A stretch of 64,000 nucleotides of DNA from Peltaster fructicola (Eukaryota; Ascomycota; Dothideomycetes), in NCBI GenBank assembly GCA_001592805.2, contig CP051139.1, positions 992,001 through 1,056,000 of the forward strand, written 5' to 3'. Positions 10,134 to 21,800 of the stretch are shown in pieces. Below the pieces are notes generated by a model, which saw only the letters and a list, made by a program, of their open reading frames with translations, had not been told where the DNA came from and did no database searches. The translations under genes were made by a program, and so were the position numbers. Numbering within the stretch: the first letter of the stretch is position 1; every line of letters starts with the position of its first letter.

Positions 10134-12132
10134 ATGGCTAAGCCTCGAGTGATATACTGGTTTCGTACAGATCTGCGACTCCACGACTCACCTGCGCTGC
10201 AAGCTGCGCTCGATCTCAAGCCGGAAGTCTTCTACCCGATCTGGTGCTGGGACAGCCATTATGTCTACCGCGCGCGCGTCGGTCTCAACAGATGGCAGTT
10301 CCTGATCGATTGCCAGAACGACGTCTCGGAGAGCATCAGCAAGATCAACAAGAAGAGCAAACTGTTCGTTTTGCGCGAGCCTGCTGTCACACTACTGCCG
10401 AAGCTGTTCAAGGCGTGGAACATCACACATCTCGTGTATGAGAAGGATACCGACGCTTATGCAAAAGTACGCGATGAAGAGGTCATGCGCCTGGCGAAAG
10501 ATGCGGGAGTCGAGGTTGTGGTTAAGAGCGGACGAACACTGTGGGACAGCGATGATATCGTCAAGGCACACAATGGTAAGCCAACGATGAGCATGCACCA
10601 ACTACTCGCGGCTGCAGAGAAGCTTGGTGAGATCGCGAAACCCATCGAGGCACCCAAGAGCTTGCCAGATCCGGGAGAGATCGATATCGCACAGCTTGAG
10701 CAACAGGAGCCAGACTCGAAGCCAGATTTCAACGGGAAGTTTCGAGATCATGATGATACCAGCTTCTCAGTTGGCATTGCTGGTCCGAACGGCGACTTTG
10801 CACCACCAACGATGAAAGAGCTTGGATTTGCAGAAGCTCCTGGACCACACAAAGGAGGCGAATCTGTTGTCCTAGCTAACCTCAACAAGATATTCGAGGA
10901 TGAGGACTATGTCGGAACGTTCGCGAAACCAAACACTTCGCCAGCGGCTTTCGAACCACAAGCTACATGCTTGACTTCACCTTACTTACACTTTGGTGCG
11001 CTCAGTGTGAGATACTTCTACCATCGCACGCTCGATGTCGTGGAGCGTCGCAAGAAGGAGAAGAAGAGCATTACTGAGCCGCCCACCTCACTCACTGGAC
11101 AACTGCTGTTCAGAGACATGTAGGTACTTCTACTGCGTCAGTGTTACCGCTAAATTGTATAGGTACTTCGCAGCTCAAGCAGCAGCGCCCAACTCTGGCT
11201 TTGCGTTTGGACAGACATACGACAACTCACACTGCCGATTCATTCCTTGGCACTTGCCTTCGAAGGTCGACTTAAGCACCGGCTTGATCACGGGAGAGTA
11301 TGAGGTCGATGACGAGCAGAAAGAGAAAGAATTTCAACGCTGGTCATACGGCAAGACAGGCTTCCCATGGATCGATGCGATCATGAGACAACTGCGTCAA
11401 GAAGGATGGATTCACCATCTAGCTCGCCATAGTGTTGCTTGTTTTCTGACAAGAGGAGGCTGCTACATCAGCTGGGAGCGAGGAGCTGAAGTGTTTGAGG
11501 AGCTTCTCATCGATCATGAGTCAGCGTGCAACATTGGTAACTGGCAGTGGCTGTCGTGTACAGCTTTCTTCTCACAGTTCTACCGATGCTATAGTCCAAT
11601 AGCATTTGGTAAGAAGTGGGACAAAGAGGGCACTTTCATTCGCAAGTTTGTACCTGAGCTGGCTGACTTTCCGACGAAGTACATCTACGAACCGCACAAG
11701 GCACCAATACAAGACCAGAAGAAGGCTGGTGTACGTATCGATGGCGATGGAAGTGACACCGAGAAGGACGGTTTGAAGCTGTATCCTAAGCCAATGTTCG
11801 ACTTCAACACTCAGAGGGAGATCTGCATACAGGGAATGAAGGCCGCGTACGACGTTGGCATGTACGGCAACGACTCGCGCGTCAAGGATGGCACCTGGAA
11901 GAAGGCGTTCAAGGACGCTGCTGAAGGACCGACAACCGGCAGTAAAGGCGGCCCAGGTGGTCTTGACGTCTGGCAGGACGCAGATGGAACTGAAGAGCAT
12001 CACCATGGCGCGCAGAGCTTGCTGAAAAAGGAGACGTCTGGCATGAAGAGCCCTCAAAGTCCAAGAGGACACAAACGTGATCGAAGCCAAACGACACTGG
12101 ACTCGGCAGTGAAGAAGAAGAAAGCTGGTTGA
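10134..12132 (+). CDS. phl1: (6-4) photolyase / animal-type cryptochrome family flavoprotein
   Basis: This enzyme is predicted to use FAD and blue light to repair UV-induced (6-4) photoproducts, and related fungal proteins also regulate light-responsive genes. Two exons (10134-11119, 11163-12132) flank a 43-nt intron with donor GTAGGT and branch-like CTAAAT; the split codon restores FRDMYFAAQ. The product is 651 aa. The N-terminal photolyase domain starts VIYWFRTDLRLHDSPAL. The FAD domain includes TGFPWIDAIMRQL, WIHHLARHSVACFLTRGG and NWQWLSC. H414 and H418 of HHLARH match the two catalytic histidines of (6-4) photolyases. A tail of over 100 residues ends in a lysine cluster (VKKKKAG) and an upstream KRDRSQ, suggesting a nuclear signal. 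Repair versus photoreceptor role cannot be decided from sequence. Confidence 0.93.
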
Positions 12133-12163
12133 AGCAATAAAGATGACACACGAATGCTGCATG

Positions 12164-12772
12164 CTAGATCAGCAAGTTGACCACGAGTGTCGCCACCAGC
12201 AGAGCGGCGGACAGTCCAGCAAGCACACAGAACAGCCGTGCGACAGTCGGCATTCGAAGTGCAATGATCTTGTCCTGAACCCATATCACCCTCACGGCCG
12301 AGGAGATCGTAAGGAGGATTGCAAGTCCATAGGCACAAGTTGCGAGCACTCTTCCATACACGCTGCCAGCGTCGTGCAGGATGAAGAGCTGCGCCATTGT
12401 CACGCCAAATAAAGCCAAGGCATTGCTTGTCCGAACGTAGGCAAGATGTGTTCTCTCCAATGCTAGGAAATCTCTTGGGTCGTGGACCATCCGCCCCGTC
12501 TCATCTTGACATAACAGATTCGGGTCGATATAAAAAGACCACAATCGTTTGATAGCTGCGATCGAGAGCTTGTGTGTGGCGGGATGAATGGTCTTCTCTA
12601 CCACCCTGTTCGTTCGACCTGGCAGATGCTCGAGCTCGATAGACTGAGTTGCCGCTTCATTACCAGCATTTCCAAGAGTGTTCTGACTCCTGGTGACTGC
12701 AGCATTGGGTTGTCGTAAGGTGGAAAAGTGCTCGAACAATGCATTTGTTGTAGTATGTCGTCTGCTGAACAT
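12164..12772 (-). CDS. DUF202 domain membrane protein
   Basis: This is a 202-aa protein with a C-terminal DUF202 domain, the small membrane domain also found in VTC1 and YidH-like proteins. The block DPRDFLALERTHLAYVRTSNALALFGV (in pieces, about residues 97-123) is the typical entry, with the ERTxLAYxRT core, and three hydrophobic segments follow to the C-terminal VVNLLI. The first ATG is at 12772; the frame upstream of it lacks an ATG. There is no SPX domain, so it is not a VTC catalytic subunit. Its stop lies only 31 bp from the photolyase stop, in convergent orientation. It shares a roughly 240-bp divergent promoter region with the AIP1 gene. Its exact role is unknown. Confidence 0.85.
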   Translation of the reverse strand: MFSRRHTTTNALFEHFSTLRQPNAAVTRSQNTLGNAGNEAATQSIELEHLPGRTNRVVEKTIHPATHKLSIAAIKRLWSFYIDPNLLCQDETGRMVHDPRDFLALERTHLAYVRTSNALALFGVTMAQLFILHDAGSVYGRVLATCAYGLAILLTISSAVRVIWVQDKIIALRMPTVARLFCVLAGLSAALLVATLVVNLLI

Positions 12773-13010
12773 GGCTGCTCCTCGAACGCGTAAGCTCAAA
12801 CAGGCATCCTCTTTACGTGTCGTCCACCGCAGTCTTCAGCAGAGCTGAGAAACAACTGGACATTCATCATCTTGCCATGACACCAGGAGGAAAGCTTGAG
12901 TAAAGAGATGAGAGCCTTCATCATCGAGGAGGATCTACGTTGTTGTCAACACCCCGCTTGCGTCAGTCTCATTTCCTCGGTGTAAACATTGAACTCGCGT
13001 ACCAAGCAAC
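12773..13010. promoter_or_regulatory. Divergent promoter between DUF202 and AIP1 genes
   Basis: Start codons at 12772 (minus) and 13011 (plus) point away from each other, so both promoters must lie within this 238-bp interval or overlap it. No specific box is identified with confidence. Confidence 0.5.
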
Positions 13011-14883
13011 ATGTCTATTACACAGGGTGAGTAGATAGCAAGCGTTCGCTGCTGGTACTAACTCATCACCAGAAGCCATCTGGGCAGCAGCGCCATCGAC
13101 AACGCGTGGCACTCCCACACCGATCAGCTCAGACTCGAAAGGCGAGCGAATTGTCTACGCCAGCAACAAATCGGTATTCGTACGGTCGATTGATGACCCA
13201 GCAGTCGCCAAGCAATACACACAGCACACCGCTCAGACGACAGTCGCTCGCTTCTCGCCATCAGGTTTCTATGTAGCATCCGGCGATGTTACCGGCGAAG
13301 TAAGAGTCTGGGACAGCGCAAGTGCTGAGAACACAAAGGGTGACTACCACATCATCGCTGGTAGGATCAATGATATAGCCTGGGATGGCGACAGTCAACG
13401 TATCATTGCTGTTGGTGAAGGCAAGGAACGAGGAGGAGCAGCAATCACAGCAGACTCCGGCAACAGCGTTGGTGAGATCAGTGGTCACTCGGGTCAGATC
13501 AATTGCGTGAGCATAAGACAACAACGACCTCTGCGAGCTGCAACTGGAAGTGATGATACCAGTCTGGTATTCTACCATGGTGCCCCGTTCAAGTTCAACA
13601 CAAGCGTTCGAGGCAAGCACGACAAGTATATCTACGGAACGCAGTTCTCGCCGGACGGCAACTACCTCGTCACTGTCGGAGCTGATCGCAAAATCTGGCT
13701 ATATGACGGCAAGACTGGAGAAGCACACAAGCAGATAGGAGATGGCGAGCACAAGGGCAGCATATTCGGCGTTGGCTGGGCAGCGGACAGCAAACGCTTC
13801 GTCACCTGTTCTGGAGACCAGACTGTCAAGATTTGGGATGTGGAGTCAGGTAAATGCACAAAGAGCTGGCGTCTTGGACCGGAAGGAGCTGTTTCGGTGC
13901 TCGATCAGCAAGTCGGTGTTACGTGGCCTGCTGGCCGAAGTGACGTTCTGATCATATCGCTCGACTTAGGTGGTAACCTCAACTACCTACAAGAAGGTTC
14001 AGATGCACCAATACGAGTTGTCCGAGGACATTCGAAAGCGATCACTGCAGCAGGTTCGACATCACGCTCATTGTTCACTGGCAGCGCAGACGGTCAAGTG
14101 AGAGCATGGGATCTGAAATCAGGCTCAGCAAGTGCTGTGGACGGCTCAACACATTCAAACTACGTCTCAGGTGTCGCTGTGGGTGACAAGCAGGTATACA
14201 CCGTCGGCTGGGACGATACATTACGCTTTATCGACGAATCGCAGAAGTCGTTTGCTGGCAGCATCGCAAAGACTGAGGGCCAGCCTAGAGCTGTTGCGGT
14301 GGCACGATCTGGCAAGGAGATAACTGTCGTGGCCGCTTCCCAGGGACTGTTACTGTACTCAGGAGGCGAGATGGTGGGCAAGCATCAGCTGCCTTCGCCG
14401 GCGACAGCTGTTGCAGCATACGAGGACAGCGTCGTGGCCGGATCCGACGACAAGGTCCTTCGTATATTCCAGGTCTCCTCTTCATCGTTGAAACCAGTAG
14501 CAGAACTCAACGATGCCACATCACCAATCTCCACTCTGGCCTTCTCGCCAACAGGCACTCATTTCGCAGCTGGATCTGCGATCGGCAAGATCTTTGTCTT
14601 CGCCAAGAAAGATGCCACATGGGCGCTCGAGACGAACCGATGGTCGGCACACACAGCTCGTGTCACCAGCATAGCCTGGTCTCCTGACGGCACCAAAGCC
14701 GTTTCTGGAAGTCTCGATACCAATGTCCATGTCTGGAGCCTCAAGGAGCCAGGTAAGCGTGTGAAAGCTGTGAACGCGCACAAAGAAGGCGTCGGAGCTG
14801 TGGTCTGGCTCGCTGACGGCAGAGTAATCAGCACCGGCGCAGACGCAGCTGCCAAGGTCTGGAAAGTTGAAGGTATCTCTTGA
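13011..14883 (+). CDS. aip1: Actin-interacting protein 1 (WD40, cofilin cofactor)
   Basis: AIP1 works with cofilin to cap, sever and disassemble actin filaments at cortical patches. The first coding exon is only 16 nt (13011-13026, MSITQ plus one base); a 46-nt intron with GTGAGT donor and CTAAC-type branch follows, and the second exon is 13073-14883. The 608-aa product matches the usual length near 600. The start MSITQEAIWAAAPSTTRGTP agrees with the family pattern. About a dozen WD repeats in two beta-propellers are visible, for example RVWDSASAE, KIWDVESGK, RAWDLKSGS and HVWSLKEPG. No residues look missing. It faces the next gene in convergent orientation, with 70 bp between stops. Confidence 0.95.
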
Positions 14884-14953
14884 GCGCAGTGTCTGGGCAT
14901 TACCACAGTATACACGTAGATGCTACTGCTGACAGACTTGCATGTACGATCGA

Positions 14954-15960
14954 TCATCTGGAGTTTACCTCAACACCGGAAGTGCGTAAAGCTTGCTTAT
15001 TGTGCATGTAGTATGTGCTCAGCATTGGCAAGTCCTTACTACTGTCTAGCAGCATGGCATCTTGTCGAATAGCTCGTGGATCGAGCTCGGCCAAAGAGAC
15101 GCCAGTCCTTTGACATACAAGCCTTTCAGCCCACATGACGTGCTTCCTCACCAACGTTGGTAGGCTCAGAGATTCCAGGCCACCAGCCATCGCCAGTAGT
15201 CGTGCTTGTGCTGGACGATGGACACGATGTCCTGTTTCGAAATCTCCTCGCATACACTCTCTGAGAGCGATTCTCCCGACAGTGAGGATCACACCAATGT
15301 CCAGCATACGGGTAGGATCGCTCAGAGCCTCATTGATAGCACGTACGGTCTGCATTGTCAGTAATGGCAGGATCTTGGCATCGAGCCGTCCTAAAGCTGC
15401 AAGAGTTGTACAGGCAGATAACATGTTCATGCAGAAGTATGGCGGACTCGTCCAGGTCAGTCGCTGGACCCAGGTCAGTGCTTCCGTACGCTCATTCTCT
15501 GTGGCGTCGAACACTGTCCAAGCATCTGACATCCATTTCCACACTGGAGACTTTAGCTGAGGACGGCACAGGTCAAAGCCGACTCACTGAAGTCTATAGT
15601 CGGTCGAAAGAAGGCCTGTTCTGGTACCGGGAACGACAGACCGTCACCCACGAATGATCCTACTGCATTACATGACTGGGCAGTCCACGACCTGTAATCG
15701 TCATCGTCTAGAGCCAAGATCAAGCTTGTGTCTGAACTTCTTCTGCTATGCTGCAGCACAGCTGGATCGACTCGCTTCTTGACTAGCTTGACGGGCTGTG
15801 CAGTACGTGTTGCTCTGTTGCCGCTTCGACGCCCAGCATCGTGACTGTGCTTGGCGGCACGAGACCGGATCCTCTTTCGAGTTTCCTGAGTCTGTGGCTG
15901 ACCAGGAGTATCGCAAAGGATGAACAGATCTGCGAGATGCTTCTGCTTCTGCTGTTTCAT
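14954..15960 (-). CDS. DUF3468-like fungal protein (transcription-factor-related, no zinc cluster)
   Basis: This is a fungal-specific protein of the type often labelled DUF3468 or tachykinin-like, related to the middle domain of Zn2Cys6 transcription factors. Exons 15960-15588 and 15543-14954 are joined by a 44-nt GTGAGT...CCAG intron, which restores DFMWKWMSDAW. The 320-aa product opens with an LFILCDTPGQPQ motif and a basic QETRKRIRSRAAKHSH stretch typical of this group. The C-terminal half is helical and carries no cysteine cluster, so DNA binding is not supported. An ATG at 15978 is an alternative start; 15960 has a better context. The protein is shorter than many relatives. Function is unknown. 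Confidence 0.7.
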
Positions 15961-16431
15961 CACTGCTACTAGCAGCATACATTCCTCCAGAACGGAGAGT
16001 AGGTGCCACCGAGTTCGTGCCGTCGAGACGAGGCTTTTAGTTGCGAACACTACACAGTCCTAGTGATGCATAAAACTCTATCTTCGAAGCTGTCGTTCCG
16101 ATTTCTCCTCTATTGTTACATCCTGCTGTTGTGTCACCAAGCTTAAAACCCTATACTTGGGTTCTCGGGATGATGCTACATCGACAACGGTAGGTCGTGC
16201 CACAAGCCACGCTGTGACTACTCTGGTCGATTGTGCAGGAGAATATCATCATAGTGCAGCTCAACAAGAAATGTAAGGGACGAGGTGAAGCTAAGAGCCT
16301 CGGAGCAAAATCCGTGACGGCAGCCAAGACATTCGAGCTAGTTTCCTATCGCTGGAATGAAGATATCATTATGAACTTCTATCGCCGCATCAATGATCTA
16401 TCATGGCAATGAGCCTAGATCATGCTCAACA
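15961..16431. other. Intergenic region upstream of the DUF3468-like gene
   Basis: This gap of about 470 bp lies between the DUF3468-like start and the stop of the 2H phosphoesterase, both on the minus strand. I see no frame with a domain and no RNA gene. It should hold the promoter of the DUF3468-like gene. Confidence 0.45.
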
Positions 16432-17436
16432 TCAGAACCCATCGCCTTGATAGATGGTCTCACCACCTCCGCCATACCACAATGTGCCCTTCCGACAGGT
16501 CAATCCTCTTTCTTGACCCACACGCCATTCTAGATTGCTGTACTCTTCCACCAGCCATTCGTTGACGTAGTCGATCACTTCCGTCAGCTTCTTCACTTTT
16601 TCCGAGTCAAGTTTGCCTCCCGTCTCGAGGTCCTCGCGAGTGATATAGCGCCCGATGGTGAGGTGTGCTGATGGCACAACATATCTGCTACCAACCTTCA
16701 GTCCAGCTGCCTCGACCTTGTTGAAGATGTCTCTCCGGAGATGGTGGTAGCTATAGGCATACTCCTCTGCAGTCCTGCCAGGCTCACCTGCTGCTGGCAG
16801 AAATGAGAGAGCAAATGCTTGTGCATCGAAGCTCAGCAGCGGCTTGACAAGCCTGGCTCGATGTGTCTGGGTGTAGTTTGCGATCTCTGTAACGTGTGGC
16901 AGTAGCATCTTGACCAATTCCTCGATCTCAGGTGCAGTGCGAGAATGGGTCACCTCGAGTGTAGTCATATGTAGACTCTGCGAAGGCAGCGCCCACAGAC
17001 CTGACCATGTCAGCCATGTTCGCTGTTCGTGGGCAACACTTGCTTGGTAAGACAGTCGCCAGCTTCTGTTGAACTTCTCCAATGAGTGCTCGTATCTCTT
17101 TCGTAGGTCGAGCCCAGAAGACGAGGCAATTCCTCGGATCGACATACTCAGAATGCTCTTTCGGGTTCTCAAGCCTGGCGAGGATCTCGTCGATCGTTAC
17201 GCCTTGGAAGTCAGGTGAAAGTAGCTTGTCTTTCTGTTGTTCATTCCTGTTCGTACGATGGCGCTGATAGATAGCTTGTATCTCCACCTGGCCACTGTGA
17301 GCATACCTTCATGTCGTGCTGCTCCTCGACTGACTGGATCGTTATTGCATTGTTCGAGGAGTCCGTCGTACGGGTTATTGAACGTCTTGGAGTTCTTGAG
17401 ACCAGAGTGGTCGGCGAAAGTATAGTGAGCCGCCAT
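16432..17436 (-). CDS. 2H phosphoesterase superfamily protein (RNA ligase/cyclic phosphodiesterase-like)
   Basis: This fungal 2H phosphoesterase-like protein is predicted to act on 2',3'-cyclic or similar phosphoesters. Three exons, 17436-17335, 17287-17044 and 17000-16432, encode 304 aa. Two H-x-T motifs mark the active site: LHMTTLE (near residue 125) and AHLTIGR (near 230). The block YVDPRNCLVFWARP is also typical. Intron 1 (17288-17334, 47 nt) has a GTCAGT donor and restores NDPVEIQAI. Intron 2 (17001-17043, 43 nt) has no usable GT donor in phase; a GC donor (GCAAGT) with branch CTGAC and acceptor CAG restores VLPSLWALPSQ, fitting the family. The ATG at 17436 is the first in frame. The cellular substrate is unknown. 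Confidence 0.82.
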
Positions 17437-18803
17437 ACTGGTCAGTAACGTCGTGCCCGCTGGTCGATAGTACTCGACTGTCAAGATTTTGACCTCATAG
17501 GACAGACTGATTCGTTTGTGTATTCAATCATGCGCCTAGGCAGCCACTCGCAGCACACGTAATGAACATGTCGCTTGTGTATGCCGAAAGTGCATTCTCC
17601 GATCGCTGTGGGGTTGCCTCTTCTGTCTCAGTCTGGTCTTGCTGATGCTTTTGCATGAGGATCTGAGTCCCTATGATCTGGCTACTGGCGATGAAGAAGT
17701 CACCCATCGCCATCGCAGGAAACTGTCAATACTTGTACCACAAGCCCAGCTCGATCGAAGTTGTTCTCCCGCGCTCAAGCAAGGATATCGTTCTGTGCCG
17801 CTACCGCTGCATTGGGGATCCCGATGCGCTCTCCCTTTCGGACCCAACATCTCCTGTTCCCTCCTTTGAGCTCTGCTAAGTCTTTACCACCATCATCACA
17901 TCGGATGTGTTTCTATGCTAGATCATCCTGGAGCGAGCCTTCCGGGAGGTCCTGATTCCAGCGGATCTGTCAGCCCATGGACACATTGGTGATTGCTCTT
18001 GAAACCATCCTCATCTGTCGCTGTACTCAATCTCTGCTACGCCTCTCACAGCCATCGTCTCATCCAGGGTGCTGAATGCCTGGATTGCTGGTCGCCTTGG
18101 AGTAGGCCTCCCAGCAGGTCCTGATCTTCCGAAGCTGCGAGCAAGGCGTAACGGCCCAAGGTCAGACTCTTGATACCCTGACCCAACGTCTGACACACGC
18201 AGACGATACAGCTCTTCATCGGATCCACATCGAACAACGGCATTGCCATCACCATCGGGACCTGACGATGCCTTGCTCATGATCTGTTGACGGAAGTGAC
18301 ATATCCGAGCTTTTGTTCAGGACACGTCATGTGAAGTTTCACTTCACCAACTCCTTCGTCGTTACAACCTTGTCTTCTACTTGGACTTCACCACAAGTAC
18401 AGACTCGCCGATCGGACACAGCTCCGGTGCCATCATGTTGAGTATTCAGGTGATCACTGGGGGTGTGTGGCTCACACGGGCATCCTCGAACATTTCCTAG
18501 CATGGACTGAGCTTGGACTGAGGTTCAGCAACCCAATGCTTCGATCATACTTGAGCTTCAACATGCTCATTGATAATTTGTAGGCGTCAGCTCAATGGTA
18601 AGGACAGGTGTCAAGGTGGCCATGCTAATTTTCTGCAAACTGTGAAAGATGATGTAGAAGCTCAGGCCGCTCCTTCCTCTACAACGCTTCAAGACGCGAT
18701 CTGTTTGTTGACACGACCATTCAGCCAAATCAACACTGCTCGCCATCATGAGAAAACAACACACAGCAGCTGTACACACCAGCCAGAAAGACACGCAGCC
18801 ACG
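17437..18803. other. Long intergenic region upstream of the DNMT5 gene
   Basis: This 1.37-kb interval holds the promoters of the 2H phosphoesterase (minus) and DNMT5 (plus). A frame continuous with DNMT5 is open back to about 18570 but has no ATG, so it is probably leader sequence. On the minus strand an 89-codon ATG frame (18011-18280) overlaps a second open frame; neither shows a known domain. A similar short peptide, DQDL..G.LQ, can be read twice on the minus strand in different frames (near 18110 and 17950), which hints at a decayed repeat. I found no chromodomain-like exon. Confidence 0.4.
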
Positions 18804-21800
18804 ATGGAGAATCTACTAGGGCGAACCAAACACAACAGAGGCCTGGCCTCAGACCTTCCATCTATCTCAGATGTCAAAGACATGTTTGGTGATATGGTGC
18901 AGCGCGGACTGGCACTCGGTCTCGCTCAAGCTCTGGGTCACCTGTCCCAGCCTCTTCGAGTAGCTACGTGTTGCTCAGGGACTGAGAGCCCTCTTCTCGC
19001 TTTGACTATGATCAGCGACGCCATCCAGCAATCAGCAGCTCCATCACTAAATGTCGAGCATCTCTTCTCGTCAGAGATCGTACCATATAAGCAGGCATAC
19101 ATTGAAAGAAACTTCAGGCCAGCGATCATCTTCAGAGACATCAGAGAGATGAGTAGCGCTGTCAACGATCAGACGCCAATGGCCACAACAGTCTATGGGT
19201 CGCAAGTTGCAGTTCCTCCTGGCGTTCATCTACTCATAGCTGGCACTTCCTGTGTCGACTACTCGAGGCTGAACAGCAAACGACAGGATCTCGATGAGTC
19301 AGGCAGCGGCGAGTCAAGCAAGACCTTCTATGCTGTCTTGGATTATGTCAAGAAGTTCAGACCTCCTATTGTCCTACTTGAGAACGTCAAAAGTGCAGCC
19401 TGGAAGAAGATGCTTGACGAATATGAGAAGATCGATTACGTGGTTGCAGGCGTCTTCGTTGACACTAAAGACTTCTATATTCCCCAGACGAGACAAAGAG
19501 GCTACATGATCTGCTTCGATGCAGTCTATGCCGATGCCGCTCAAGCCGTCAAGCAATGGCAAGAGCTGATGGCACGATTCAAGCGTCCTGCAAGCAGTCC
19601 GTTCACTGCGTTCTTGCTACCGCCAGAAGCGATCCTCCAGCGTATCGACGCATTCGTGCCTCCTTCACGTGATGTCGGTTGGGCCCTGTGCAAAATCCGC
19701 CAGTTGCGCTATCGAGAACAGCACAAACTTGGTCACGCTCGGCCGTTCACGAAGTGGCAAGAGTCTGGATATGTAGCAGTGCCAGAGAATGGCTCTGCTG
19801 CTTGGTTCAAAAGACAGACCGAGCGAGTGAAGGACAGCATCGACTGTGCTATCCTTCGAAAGGCTCTTCATATCAACGGTGGTTACGATGCGAGATTCAA
19901 GACACGCATATTTAACCTCAGCCAGAATATCGACAGAGCTGAAGACACTGGGCCTTTCGGTATCTGTACTTGCATCACACCAAGCGGCATCTTCTATGTA
20001 AGCGATGCTAGTCGTGTGCTTGCTCCTGAGGAGACTTTGCGATTACAAGGCCTGCCTCTGGACAAGATCTCGTTCACGACGGAGACGCCCAATGAGCTAC
20101 ATGATTTAGCCGGTAATGCCATGACAAGCACCGTCGTCGGGGCCGCAATACTGTCCGCTCTGATTTGCGGTCATAAGGCAATACGACAGGATAGCACACG
20201 GAATGGACACAGTGTGCCTGCTCTCCCAGCCGAATCTGCATTACGAAGCGTGCAGAAGGATCTGGTCCAGACCGGGCACCTCTCGACCATGATGAGCCGT
20301 CTCGTCATAGATGACCTCGCACGACAGCTGCCGATCAAGCCCATGCCCTTAAAAGAGTTGGCAGAAATCGCGCACTTGGTCCGCAGGCAGTGTGCATGCG
20401 AGATTGGCATGCGTTGTACTACAGCTGCAATCCGTCTTTGCATGACTTGCGGACACACAGCTTGTATCGGCTGCGCTGGAAATCCACTGCATGACTATGG
20501 TGAAGCCACAAGCCAACCACCAAGTGGTTTTGCTTCGCCGACGACTTTCGCTCGCGATCTGCGTGCAAGCTTGCCGCTGCACCTTGGATTTCGATTCGAG
20601 CACGACGCCCGCCAGACCATTCTTTCCCAAGTTGGTGATGCGACCATTATTGACCTCGTCATGTCTGCCTTATCCGAAACCTTCTCCATAGGTCAGACCA
20701 GGCGAACTGGCCATTGGTCCACCATCTACCATGCACAGCAAGCCAGACTAGAGCTACGATTCAGCAATGCTACGGCTGTTTGGTATCTGTTTGTAGATCA
20801 GCCGTCACAGCAGCGACTGCGTGGCATGACCCTCGAGGCAAATATCACTTACCCAGTGGCAAGATGCACGGCATCACATGGTCTCGATCCGGGCAGTCGA
20901 TGGGAAGTGCGGTGTACTAAGCAGCGTAGTGTTCAAGTCACTATTCGCGGGACCGGAGACAAGTTACCTTCCTGGTGGGCACTTTGTCAGCTGCCTGGGT
21001 ATGAAGGTCACTTTATCTGGCAATACCTGGACATTGCCATCAGCGAGGAGCACCTAAGCGAGGAGCTTCGCAATGTCTGTGGCAGATATCAACACTTCCC
21101 AAATTGTGGCACGTCTCACGACTCACTATACGTCAAGTACAGCCCAGAAAGGAGGCCTGTGTATCTCTTCAGAGACCCGACACGCACAGGAGATGCGGCT
21201 CTTGATTGCTTCGTATTCGCTCACGACCAGGAAGCCGTAGGCTATGATGAGGTACGACCGCTCCTAGGACGCCTACCAGCAGTATGGACGCCGTGGCATC
21301 CGAAGTCGGCTTTGGATGTAGACCTCTCTTCGGAGTGGCAACACTCTACACTCCTCGTGGACGAGTGGCTCGCAGCAGACATCAATCTTGTTCCGAAGCT
21401 TCTCGACATTGTGGTCCAGGCCAACAGAGCACTCGATCACAGGATTGAATGTCGCATGTCTCAACCTCTAGCCTTGTGTATCGCTCAGTCACCATCTCCA
21501 TGTCAAGGTAGACTTGCCGGCATCAGATGGATAAGTGAGCTGATGAAACGGCATCTGTCTGAGCTAAATTGGGCTGCTTATGATGGCGATATTCCACGGA
21601 TGGCTTGCGAGACTTGCGCACCAACACGACCATTTCTGGCGTGGACTCTCACCAGTAATGCTACTATCGAGCCTGTTGAGGACTCGAGAGCAGCTGCCAC
21701 TTTCGAGCACTGCATTAGAGATCGACCAGCAGCGATATATCTCAAGCAGCATACTGACGCTGTGAGCTTGGAAGTTAATGTCCGTTCACTGGTCCACAGA

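Noticed and set aside
11572-12162. 196-codon frame antisense to the photolyase gene
   Set aside because: It mirrors a well-conserved photolyase exon and carries no recognisable domain.
18570-18803. Upstream extension of DNMT5 by 78 codons
   Set aside because: The frame is open but starts at TTG with no ATG, and 18804 has a good start context just before the conserved region.
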